DNA of 5,633 nt from Anaerolineae bacterium. Its GTDB lineage: Bacteria; Chloroflexota; Anaerolineae; Anaerolineales; Villigracilaceae. Both the position numbers and the translations under genes were made by a program. The notes under the pieces are model-generated. The model did not search any database. It was not told where the DNA came from and saw nothing but the letters and a program-made list of their open reading frames with translations. Positions 1 to 5,398 of this stretch are shown piece after piece; within the stretch, counting starts at the first letter, position 1, and each line of letters opens with the position of its first letter. The DNA lies in the NCBI GenBank assembly GCA_003158885.1, contig PMLN01000324.1, positions 1 to 5,633 of the forward strand. Direction: 5' to 3'.

Positions 1-1
1 T

Positions 2-1630
2 GATCCTTACACTAGTGGATCCACTGGTAAGGATGGAACCTGTAACACATATTCCCACCCGTATATACTTTCTGGCTGGTCGTATGTCCCGGCTGGAGGA
101 AATGATTATAGTACGCCGACCGTGGATCAGATCAAGGCCGCCATCTATACCTATGGCCCAGTCACGACCTCGGTTTGTGCCTCTGACCCTCTCTTTGATA
201 ACTATTCAGGTGGTGTATATAATCCCGCGACAGGGGCTGCAAATACTTATTGTGGAGGCGATACAGATCACATGGTTGTCCTGGTGGGTTGGGATGATTC
301 CACTCAAACCTGGATTTTGCGAAATAGCTATGGCACTTCCTGGGGTGAGAACGGCGGCTATATGCGCATTAAGTACGATCCGAATTACACCACTTCGCGT
401 GTCGGAGAGGACACTTCCTGGGTAACTGTGAAGCCCATCAATCCGACGAATACCCCGACAGCAACCAATACGGCCACTCCCAGCCGGACACCTACGGTTA
501 TACCGACTTCGTCACTGACCAATACCTCCACACCCAGCCGGACGCCTACGGTTACGCCGGATTCCTCGCCAACCAATACCTCCACGCCCACTCGAACACC
601 AACGGCCACACCTACAGGATCGTCCACTCCAACCCGTACACCTACAAATACGCCACCCACGGGCGGTTCGAACGATGCCTTCGCATCCGCCAAGGTGGTT
701 TCGTCCCTAACGTATACCGATAATATGGATACCAGCACTGCCACATCCGCCGCGGACGATCCAACGTTCCATTGCACGGATGATACTCATTACAATACGG
801 TTTGGTATCAATATACCCCTTCTGCAACCACATCCTTGACGCTTTCCACGAGCGGCAGTAACTATGATACGGTCTTGGGTGTGTGGACCGGCAGCGAAGG
901 ATATCTGACTTCCATCGGCTGCAACGATGATTCCAACGGGACGCGGCAATCTCAGCTTCAACTCTCTGTAACCGGCGGAGTTACCTACTATATTGAGGTT
1001 GCCAGCTATTATCGTGGAGGGGGGAACCTGGCGCTGAACATTTCAGGCCCCGCGACGTTCTTCCAATCTGCCGGCACCTATGATGGTTGGATTCTCGCTG
1101 CTACCTCCGCCAATACCTCCGGAGGAACGATCAATGCGACGAACACTACATTGCAACTCGGAGATGATAGCGGGAACCGGCAATACAAATCCATCCTTTC
1201 TTTTAATACTTCCGGCTTGCCTGATACCGCTGTCATTGAGTCCGCTGTGCTCAAGATCGCGCAAAGCGGTCTGCCAACGGGGACCAATCCATTCAATGTT
1301 CTAGGAACTTTATGGGTGGACATCCGCAAAGGTTGGTTTGGGAGCAGTTCCATTTTGGAGAAGGCGGATTTTAACGCGGCGGCCTCGCTGACGAACGCGG
1401 CTTCTTTTGGCGCTGCCCCAGCGTCTGGCTGGTATTCTGCCAGCATAAATTCCTCGGGTTTCAGCAGCATCAATAAGACCACCGCCAATGGCGGCCTGAC
1501 CCAATTCCGCCTCTATTTCAACCTGGCCACCAATAATAATTTCCGGGCCGACTACCTGAAGTTCTTCAGCGGCAACTCTACCGATGTTACAAGCAGGCCG
1601 CAGTTGATCATCACGTATTATATGCCGTAA
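2..1630 (+). CDS. Secreted papain-like (C1A) cysteine protease, multidomain, 5' partial
   Basis: The frame is open from base 2 to the TAA at 1628-1630 and gives 542 residues; the true start and the catalytic Cys lie upstream of the window. An internal GTG at 122 is only a Val codon, because the upstream residues (PYTSGSTGKDGTCN, 2-15) already fit the papain family. The catalytic His is near residue 90 in DHMVVLVGWDD and the catalytic Asn near 108 in WILRNSYGTSWGENGGY, the classic C1A active-site blocks. Then come a Thr/Pro/Ser linker (about 147-222) and a PPC-like beta-sandwich (about 223-350), with TVWYQYTP, SNYDTVLGVWTG and GCNDD and Cys at about 258 and 307 that could form a disulfide. Residues 351-542 look like a DNRLRE-type domain (YKSILSFNTSGLP, ending RPQLIITYYMP). 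No C-terminal membrane anchor or sorting motif is visible. By inference it is an exported protease acting outside the cell. The catalytic family is clear; the C-terminal domain names are less certain. Confidence 0.9.
   Translation, partial: DPYTSGSTGKDGTCNTYSHPYILSGWSYVPAGGNDYSTPTVDQIKAAIYTYGPVTTSVCASDPLFDNYSGGVYNPATGAANTYCGGDTDHMVVLVGWDDSTQTWILRNSYGTSWGENGGYMRIKYDPNYTTSRVGEDTSWVTVKPINPTNTPTATNTATPSRTPTVIPTSSLTNTSTPSRTPTVTPDSSPTNTSTPTRTPTATPTGSSTPTRTPTNTPPTGGSNDAFASAKVVSSLTYTDNMDTSTATSAADDPTFHCTDDTHYNTVWYQYTPSATTSLTLSTSGSNYDTVLGVWTGSEGYLTSIGCNDDSNGTRQSQLQLSVTGGVTYYIEVASYYRGGGNLALNISGPATFFQSAGTYDGWILAATSANTSGGTINATNTTLQLGDDSGNRQYKSILSFNTSGLPDTAVIESAVLKIAQSGLPTGTNPFNVLGTLWVDIRKGWFGSSSILEKADFNAAASLTNAASFGAAPASGWYSASINSSGFSSINKTTANGGLTQFRLYFNLATNNNFRADYLKFFSGNSTDVTSRPQLIITYYMP
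464..655 (+). repeat. 54-nt tandem repeat coding the Thr/Pro-rich linker
   Basis: Three successive 18-codon units begin with ACCAAT at 464, 518 and 572, and a partial unit runs from 626 to about 655. Each unit reads roughly TN-T-[AS]-TP-[ST]-RTPT-x-x-P and ends in a Ser-rich tail. Units 1 and 2 are the closest pair. The units have diverged at many third positions, so this is an old in-frame expansion. It encodes a flexible, probably extracellular linker between the protease domain and the beta-sandwich domains. Confidence 0.8.
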
Positions 1631-1643
1631 CCCATAACATGTA

Positions 1644-1697
1644 GGGGCACAACACTACGATCATTCATCAGAATCGGTGAATCCTCAGTTGTGCCCC
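1644..1697. repeat. Inverted repeat 1 (10-bp stem, 34-nt loop)
   Basis: GGGGCACAAC at 1644-1653 is perfectly inverted as GTTGTGCCCC at 1688-1697. It starts 13 nt after the protease stop codon. Neither side has a T-tract, so it is not a canonical intrinsic terminator. The GTAGGGGCAC start looks like a dispersed intergenic palindrome, but that cannot be tested within one window. It may fold in RNA at the 3' end of the protease transcript. Confidence 0.6.
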
Positions 1698-1699
1698 AC

Positions 1700-1739
1700 A
1701 GCGGAGCGATTCTTTACCAAACTCCATAAGTCCTCCGCT
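1700..1739. repeat. Inverted repeat 2 (7-bp stem, 26-nt loop)
   Basis: AGCGGAG at 1700-1706 is inverted as CTCCGCT at 1733-1739. The repeat follows inverted repeat 1 after 2 nt. The GCCCCA pieces at about 1694 and 1743 also give a short direct repeat on either side. The stem is short and could be chance; its place in a row of three hairpins is the main reason to list it. Confidence 0.4.
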
Positions 1740-1765
1740 ATGCCCCATTAATGTCATCTGTTTAT

Positions 1766-1819
1766 CGTCCCGAAGGTTTGAAGTAGGATCATCTCTGCCT
1801 TACAGCAACCTTCGGGACG
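1766..1819. repeat. Inverted repeat 3 (13-bp perfect stem, 28-nt loop)
   Basis: CGTCCCGAAGGTT at 1766-1778 is perfectly inverted as AACCTTCGGGACG at 1807-1819. This is the strongest hairpin in the gap and lies 39 nt before the ATG of the inhibitor gene. The nearest T-run (1836-1841) is too far away for a standard intrinsic terminator. It could be a terminator-like element for the protease gene, a 5'-leader structure of the inhibitor gene, or a dispersed palindromic repeat. Confidence 0.65.
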
Positions 1820-1844
1820 TTCTACGCATAGGCAAGTTTTTGAA

Positions 1845-1851
1845 AGAGGAG
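1845..1851 (+). promoter_or_regulatory. Ribosome binding site of the inhibitor gene
   Basis: AGAGGAG at 1845-1851 is a strong Shine-Dalgarno match, 7 nt before the ATG at 1859. It decides the start. The open frame that carries the chagasin motif only reaches back to a TTG at 1840, which lies before this site and has no good site of its own. The ribosome site therefore points to an original start at 1859, in another frame. Confidence 0.75.
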
Positions 1852-1858
1852 AAAAGGC

Positions 1859-2160
1859 ATGAAGAGGATGGTGTTACTGGGCTTTTTTTGTCGGGCTTGT
1901 TTATTCTGGCGGCCTGCCAGAGCATGAATCTTGCCGGTGCGGCCGGGGCGGGAGGCGCCAATAAGAGGGTGATCCTGACCGAGAAGGACAATGGGGGCTC
2001 TATCGCTTTGGCTGTGAATGATGTGTTTCCGGTCCAGCTTGCAGGTAATCCGTCCACTGGCTATATCTGGGAAGCGGATAACCTGGATGCAACAGCCTCA
2101 GCCGTTTTTCCCAAATCTCTCCCTTTCGATGTTTCGGATCAACTCAAGGTCTTCGGGTAA
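1859..2160 (+). pseudogene. Chagasin-like (I42) cysteine-protease inhibitor lipoprotein, frameshifted and 3'-truncated
   Basis: From ATG 1859 the first codons give MKRMVLLGFF, then the frame is lost at the T7 tract (1883-1889) and stops within about 12 more codons. One extra T there would give MKRMVLLGFFLSGLFILAAC, a complete lipoprotein signal peptide with lipobox LAAC, joined to the downstream frame. That frame contains VFPVQLAGNPSTGYIWE at about 2023-2073, the first binding-loop motif (NPTTGYxW) of chagasin-family inhibitors. After about 2090 the reading runs antisense over the last 20 or so codons of cofC and stops at 2158-2160. The later family motifs (the GxGG loop and the RPW loop) are absent, so the inhibitor domain is about half complete. 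Chagasin-type proteins block C1 peptidases, and the gene follows a C1A protease on the same strand. The family call rests on one motif plus context. A homopolymer sequencing error could explain the frame break, but not the 3' truncation. Confidence 0.72.
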
Positions 2161-2721
2161 ATCCAAATCCAGTTCGAGGGAGGGCAGGTTTACGATCTCG
2201 AGCCGCGCCCCGGCTTGCCGGGCGCGGTCACAATGACGCTTGAACGAGCCTTCACCGAAATCATATTCGATGATGTTGGCGGGCGATAGCAGCAGGGCGT
2301 TCGTCCCTTTTTGATGACGGTCGGGGGCAATGACTACCACGGGTGGATTCACGGAGCGTGCCAGCAGGGCTGAAATATCTTCATGATTTAGGAGCGGCAG
2401 GTCGGCGGGGATGACCAACACGCCGCGCGAGGCGTAGACTTGGGCCACGACGGTTGCGCGTTTAAGCGCCGTGTTCAGGTTCGGCGCGCCGTCGTCCTCC
2501 TGGACGGTACGCGCACCGTGCTCACGCGCCAGCGCCAGGACGGAGGAGTCGCGGCTGACCACCAGGACTTCTTCCACTTCCTTGACTTCAATAAGTGTGT
2601 TTAATGTGCGTTCGAGCAAAAGACGATTTAGTTTCACCCGTTCGTCTTCGGATAGAGTTCCGGCGAGCCTGGACTTTCCTCGCCGCAAGGGTTTGACCGG
2701 GACAATTGCCCAGAGTGTCAT
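2098..2721 (-). CDS. cofC: Phosphoenolpyruvate/2-phospholactate guanylyltransferase (CofC/FbiD)
   Basis: This 207-residue protein has the usual CofC length. It activates a three-carbon phosphoacid (2-phospholactate, or phosphoenolpyruvate in bacteria) with GTP and releases pyrophosphate, giving the donor used by CofD in F420 synthesis. Visible motifs are WAIVPVKPLRRGKSRLAG (4-21, nucleotide-binding loop of the nucleotidyltransferase fold), LVVSRD (53-58), APNLNTAL (79-86), VIPADLPLL (103-111, the metal-binding Asp region), APDRHQKGTNALLLSP (132-147), FGEGSFKRH (155-163) and LDLDLPEDL (184-192). The start codon overlaps the cofD stop by 4 nt (ATGA), so translation is probably coupled. It is the last gene of the operon, and its final codons lie antisense to the broken inhibitor gene, with no terminator between them. 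Which of the three-carbon acids it uses cannot be read from the sequence; the neighbouring reductase favours phosphoenolpyruvate. Confidence 0.93.
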   Translation of the reverse strand: MTLWAIVPVKPLRRGKSRLAGTLSEDERVKLNRLLLERTLNTLIEVKEVEEVLVVSRDSSVLALAREHGARTVQEDDGAPNLNTALKRATVVAQVYASRGVLVIPADLPLLNHEDISALLARSVNPPVVVIAPDRHQKGTNALLLSPANIIEYDFGEGSFKRHCDRARQAGARLEIVNLPSLELDLDLPEDLELIRNIERERFGKNG

Positions 2722-3662
2722 AGGAGTTTTCCAATGAAGTCTAACACATCTTCCGCCAGATGTCTGCGGTCATCTGAGTTTTGCATTAACGTTTTTGTAA
2801 CCAGTGTTTGCATGTTTAAACCCTGAATATCGGCCTCGAGCTTCGCGTCCACTTCGTCGAGGATAAAACCGCCGGCCAGGTTTTGATAATGCTTGGCCAC
2901 GGCCAGCGCGGAGGGTTCGATGCCCAGCTCGCCATACATCTTCGCCGCCGGGCCTTTCACGGCTTTTCCTGCGATGATCGGGGATACGGCCACAATCTGA
3001 TTTCTTCCTTCCCTTTCTCCCCATTTTTCCGGTAAAGTTGAAAGAACCGCCAAGATGGGCGCAATGCTGACCCACGGATTGGATGGGCAGATCACGATGG
3101 CTTCTGCGGTCTGGATCGCTTCGCCTACACCTGGAGCCGCCTTCGCTTTATCCACCCCCTCGAACCGGAAGCCTTTGGTGCGCGGCTCGCATCTTCGATG
3201 GACGAAATATTCCTGGAATGCCAGCTCGCCCTCGTCGGTCTCCACGATGGTTCGGATGGATTGATCGCTCATCGGTAAAACAGTCGGCTTGATCCCCCAT
3301 GCTTTGCAGAAATCGCGCGTGATTCGCGAAAGCGGCTGGCACTCCTTTAATCTCCGTGTGCGTTCGATATGCGTGGCCAGGTCCTGGTCGCCGAGGTGGA
3401 ACCAATTCGGCCCGCCCAGCCTTTCGATGTTCGCGATGGTGTTCCAGGTCTCATCGGCGCGCCCCCAGCCCATGTCTGGATTTGCCAGTCCGGCCAGTGT
3501 ATAGCAGACCGTATCCAGATCGGGGGAAATGGATAAGCCGAGGTGTTCGAAGTCATCGCCGGTATTGACGATGACCGTTAGATCTTCGGGTGGCAGGATC
3601 TGGGCGAGTCCGTGTGCGAGTTTCGCGCCGCCGACCCCGCCTGCGAGAGCAACGATTTTCAT
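2718..3662 (-). CDS. cofD: 2-phospho-L-lactate (or PEP) transferase CofD/FbiA
   Basis: CofD moves the activated phospho-three-carbon unit from its GDP adduct to the deazaflavin Fo, making F420-0 or dehydro-F420-0 and GMP. The 314 residues match the family length. Family blocks run through the whole protein: ALAGGVGGAKLAHGL (5-19, N-terminal glycine-rich loop), NTGDDFEHLGLSISPDLDT (33-51), GWGRADETW (65-73), WFHLGDQDLATHIERT (87-102), PMSDQ (130-134), ICPSNPWVSIAPIL (191-204) and VSPIIAGKAVKGPAAKM (226-242). The ATG lies only 3 nt after the TAA of the membrane-protein gene and has no clear ribosome site, so it probably depends on translational coupling. The start is supported by the glycine-rich loop lying directly at the N-terminus, as in the family. 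The stop overlaps the cofC start. Confidence 0.96.
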   Translation of the reverse strand: MKIVALAGGVGGAKLAHGLAQILPPEDLTVIVNTGDDFEHLGLSISPDLDTVCYTLAGLANPDMGWGRADETWNTIANIERLGGPNWFHLGDQDLATHIERTRRLKECQPLSRITRDFCKAWGIKPTVLPMSDQSIRTIVETDEGELAFQEYFVHRRCEPRTKGFRFEGVDKAKAAPGVGEAIQTAEAIVICPSNPWVSIAPILAVLSTLPEKWGEREGRNQIVAVSPIIAGKAVKGPAAKMYGELGIEPSALAVAKHYQNLAGGFILDEVDAKLEADIQGLNMQTLVTKTLMQNSDDRRHLAEDVLDFIGKLL

Positions 3663-3665
3663 AAG

Positions 3666-4028
3666 TTATTTGAATAACAAGTAGAAAATATTCTGTCCAA
3701 GGAAACCTTGGCTGCGTAATAACAATATTCCAATAATAATTATCAACAAAGAGAAAGCCATGCGCCATGTAAAAAAGATCCAGCGACGCAAGTTCATCGG
3801 CGGCATTTGTTTCCATCGGAGATCACTGATGCTGAAGACACTAACGAGCCAATATCTTACAAGTTGTATACAAATCGCCAAAACTAAAAATGCTGTCACC
3901 AGTCCATCTGCTATCAAGGCAAAGCTGATGCCAATTGCAAATAGCAATAATTCGGCCCCCAATATAGCTAAGATCGTTTTTAAGAATTGCCTTTTGTTTT
4001 GTGCTGCCCACACATTTTGATTTTCCAT
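3666..4028 (-). CDS. Small three-helix membrane protein of unknown function
   Basis: The product has 120 residues and I do not recognise a family. A hydrophilic N-terminus is followed by three likely membrane helices at about 15-37, 42-66 and 83-104 (LLIIIIGILLL near the end). The loop between helices 2 and 3 is basic (SDLRWKQMPPMNLRR), which suggests a cytoplasmic side. The gene sits between the nitroreductase and cofD genes, 18 nt from the first and 3 nt from the second. It has its own strong ribosome site. The composition differs sharply from its neighbours: about 39% GC by hand count, against about 65% in a 60-nt sample of cofD. This suggests a separate origin or a lineage-specific insertion. 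Nothing in the sequence links it to F420 chemistry; transport or tethering roles would be guesses. Confidence 0.75.
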   Translation of the reverse strand: MENQNVWAAQNKRQFLKTILAILGAELLLFAIGISFALIADGLVTAFLVLAICIQLVRYWLVSVFSISDLRWKQMPPMNLRRWIFFTWRMAFSLLIIIIGILLLRSQGFLGQNIFYLLFK

Positions 4029-4037
4029 ATAACGATT

Positions 4038-4045
4038 CTCCTTTT
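4038..4045 (-). promoter_or_regulatory. Strong ribosome binding site of the membrane-protein gene
   Basis: Read on the minus strand the site is AAAAGGAG, 9 nt before the ATG at 4028. It lies just after the nitroreductase stop codon (4047-4049). Most other gene starts in this operon lack a clear site and overlap the gene before, so this gene looks independently translated. Confidence 0.75.
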
Positions 4046-4046
4046 A

Positions 4047-4646
4047 TCAGGAGTTGAGATACAAAGTGATACTACTTAATGGCTTGAGTTGTTTTTCTTT
4101 TGGTGTATCCGCAGAATAGCCAATCAAAAATATCGCTTGCGGCTCCCACGTTTCAGGCAAATCCAATGCAGAACGGGTTGCTTCTTGAGCATAGAGCGGC
4201 CAGCAAATCCAGTTTCCTCCCAGCCCTTCGGCGTGGGCTGCTAGTAAGAGTTGTAATCCGGCCAGGGCAGTGGATTGGATATTCATGATATTTTCTTCAG
4301 GGGTATTGATGCGAACATCTGTTACATCCCGGCACAGAATGATAATCACGGGCGCTTCATCGATGCGGCGAATGGAACTAGCTACACGCTTTTCGATCTC
4401 GGTTTCCAGAGCGCCCTCGGCTTGCATGTCGAGGCGCATTTTATCGATCAGAGCCTTTGCGAGTTGCGGCCTGACGTCCGCGCTCTTGATCACCACGAAT
4501 CTCCATGGCTGGCGGTTATGGGCGGATGGGGTATAGGTTGCCGTGGTGAGGATGCGTTCAATGACAGAGTCCGGTATCGGGTCCGGTTTGAACCGCCGAA
4601 TCGAACGCCGCGAGCGTAGAAAATCGTGGGCGCTATCCGTGGGCAT
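4047..4646 (-). CDS. FMN-dependent nitroreductase-fold protein, probable dehydro-F420-0 reductase (FbiB C-terminal-domain type)
   Basis: This is a 199-residue nitroreductase-family protein. RSRRSIRRF (11-19) is the usual FMN phosphate-binding start, PSAHNRQPWRFVV (40-52) is the second FMN-contact block, and LQLLLAAHAEGLGGNW (131-146) is the core helix. The tail LDLPETWEPQAIFLIG (161-176) closes the fold. The motif order and the spacing between blocks 1 and 2, plus the RxxLxxA and EAP segments, resemble the C-terminal domain of mycobacterial FbiB more than general nitroreductases. In actinobacteria that domain is fused to CofE and reduces dehydro-F420-0; here it is a separate gene in the same operon. 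The start overlaps the preceding PPOX gene by 14 nt and has no clear ribosome site, so coupling is likely. The fold is very sure; the specific role comes from context and resemblance. A general nitroreductase or dehalogenase-like enzyme remains possible. Confidence 0.85.
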   Translation of the reverse strand: MPTDSAHDFLRSRRSIRRFKPDPIPDSVIERILTTATYTPSAHNRQPWRFVVIKSADVRPQLAKALIDKMRLDMQAEGALETEIEKRVASSIRRIDEAPVIIILCRDVTDVRINTPEENIMNIQSTALAGLQLLLAAHAEGLGGNWICWPLYAQEATRSALDLPETWEPQAIFLIGYSADTPKEKQLKPLSSITLYLNS

Positions 4647-5034
4647 CGACTTTTAATGGCTCGATTTTATAGATGACGCGCGGTTTATCCGGGCCGTGGT
4701 CTGGATAATGCCGGTCGCCCTGATATTTGAAGTTGAGCTGGTCGATATGCTCCTCGGCGCCTTCCATGCTGATCTCGGTCACCATGCCTCGTACTTGCAG
4801 GTACCGGTATGGATTCTTTGGGTCGGCGATGCACAATGCTACTGTGGGGCGGGCGCGCATATTCTTGTCTTTAAGGCGGCCTTTGGCTGAGTTGATCCGG
4901 ATATATTCGCCATCCATATCGAACCAGATGGGTGTGACTTGCGGTGAGCCATCCTTCATAAGGGTGGCAAGATAGAGGAAGGCCTTGGTTTCATCCTTCA
5001 GCAAATCTTGATGCGACTCAGGAATGGATTTCAT
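4633..5034 (-). CDS. PPOX-class (FDOR-B-like) F420-dependent oxidoreductase
   Basis: This 133-residue protein has the split beta-barrel fold of the pyridoxamine-phosphate-oxidase-like family. Motifs are ATLMKDGSPQVTPIWFD (23-39), NSAKGRLKDKNMRARP (48-63, the basic segment that in this family contacts the cofactor phosphate) and DPKNPYRYLQVRG (71-83). This set matches the F420-binding branch typified by mycobacterial Rv1155 rather than the FMN-only PNPOx enzymes. Such proteins use F420H2 to reduce, or F420 to oxidise, small substrates; the substrate here is unknown. A ribosome site (AAGGA, about 5043-5047) lies 8 nt before the ATG. The gene overlaps the pyrophosphatase-like gene by 17 nt upstream and the nitroreductase gene by 14 nt downstream. 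Its place inside the cofactor operon supports F420 over FMN as cofactor. Confidence 0.85.
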   Translation of the reverse strand: MKSIPESHQDLLKDETKAFLYLATLMKDGSPQVTPIWFDMDGEYIRINSAKGRLKDKNMRARPTVALCIADPKNPYRYLQVRGMVTEISMEGAEEHIDQLNFKYQGDRHYPDHGPDKPRVIYKIEPLKVDAHG

Positions 5035-5398
5035 TTTTCTTTTCCTTGGGGTTTGGAATATAGAGGGTCTTCATGTTCTCACTCTGGAAAGTCAGGATGC
5101 TTTCCACATCCTCGGGCGTGCAGCCCAGCAGGAGTTTGATCTCCGCATCGCGCTTGAGTCTATCAAACGTGCATAAGATTCCTGTTAGCGCTTTGTTTGG
5201 GAGTGAACCGAGCCACACATCGATCCCGCCGCCGTCCGAGGCAGAGGTATCCTCGAAGTATCCATAATCGAGCGGGTAGATTCGGTCTGCCGGCCAGTTG
5301 GGATGTGGTTTGCCCTTTGGCCTGTCTATGACGATGCGATGGCTGACTGCCAGGTTTTTCATTGCCTCCCAAAACGCATGTTCCTTTTGGCTGTTCAT
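5018..5398 (-). CDS. Short inorganic-pyrophosphatase-like protein
   Basis: The protein has 126 residues, clearly shorter than the roughly 170-180 of bacterial family I soluble pyrophosphatases. The core resembles that family: IYPLDYGYFEDT (40-51, like the YPxxYGxI block) and DGGGIDVWLG (55-64, in the place of DGDPxDVLV), then DAEIKLLLG (84-92, like the D-x-K-L block). Against the E. coli enzyme, Tyr41 and Tyr45, Asp55 and Asp60 and Lys88 are kept, but the second metal-ligand Asp of DGDPxD is Gly57 and the Asp before the Lys appears as Glu86. The N-terminal strand region is rebuilt around RPKGKPHPNWPADR (26-39). The ATG overlaps the cofE stop (ATGA) and the 3' end overlaps the PPOX gene by 17 nt. 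It could hydrolyse the pyrophosphate made by CofC, or may have lost that activity and act on another phosphate compound. Fold family likely; activity uncertain. Confidence 0.75.
   Translation of the reverse strand: MNSQKEHAFWEAMKNLAVSHRIVIDRPKGKPHPNWPADRIYPLDYGYFEDTSASDGGGIDVWLGSLPNKALTGILCTFDRLKRDAEIKLLLGCTPEDVESILTFQSENMKTLYIPNPKEKKNEIHS

Noticed and set aside
3..34. Imperfect palindrome (ATCCTTAC ... GTAAGGAT around AGTGGATCCACT) containing ACTAGTGGATCC, which resembles a cloning-vector polylinker.
   Set aside because: The reading frame passes through it without a break and the encoded residues (PYTSGSTGKDGTCN) fit the papain family; no other polylinker sites flank it. Best taken as coding sequence with a chance palindrome.
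464..655. Regularly spaced repeats that could be mistaken for a CRISPR array.
   Set aside because: The units are directly adjacent without unique spacers, stay in the protease frame and encode a Thr/Pro linker.
385..777. A long open frame on the minus strand with VGV-rich repeats.
   Set aside because: It is the antisense of the repetitive Thr/Pro linker and has no ribosome site; the plus-strand protein has clear domain motifs.
1078..1488. A 136-codon open frame on the minus strand inside the protease gene.
   Set aside because: It lies opposite the DNRLRE-like domain, shows no recognisable motif and has no supporting start signals.
1778..1806. Possible promoter (TTGAAG, 17-nt spacer, TACAGC) before the inhibitor gene.
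   Set aside because: The -10 match is poor (3 of 6) and the whole element lies inside the loop and arms of inverted repeat 3; too weak to report.
1807..1841. Inverted repeat 3 plus the T-run at 1836-1841 as an intrinsic terminator.
   Set aside because: The T-run begins 17 nt after the stem, too far for the usual mechanism, so the hairpin is listed only as a repeat.
4275..4619. A 114-codon plus-strand open frame across the nitroreductase gene.
   Set aside because: It is the antisense shadow of a gene with strong family motifs.
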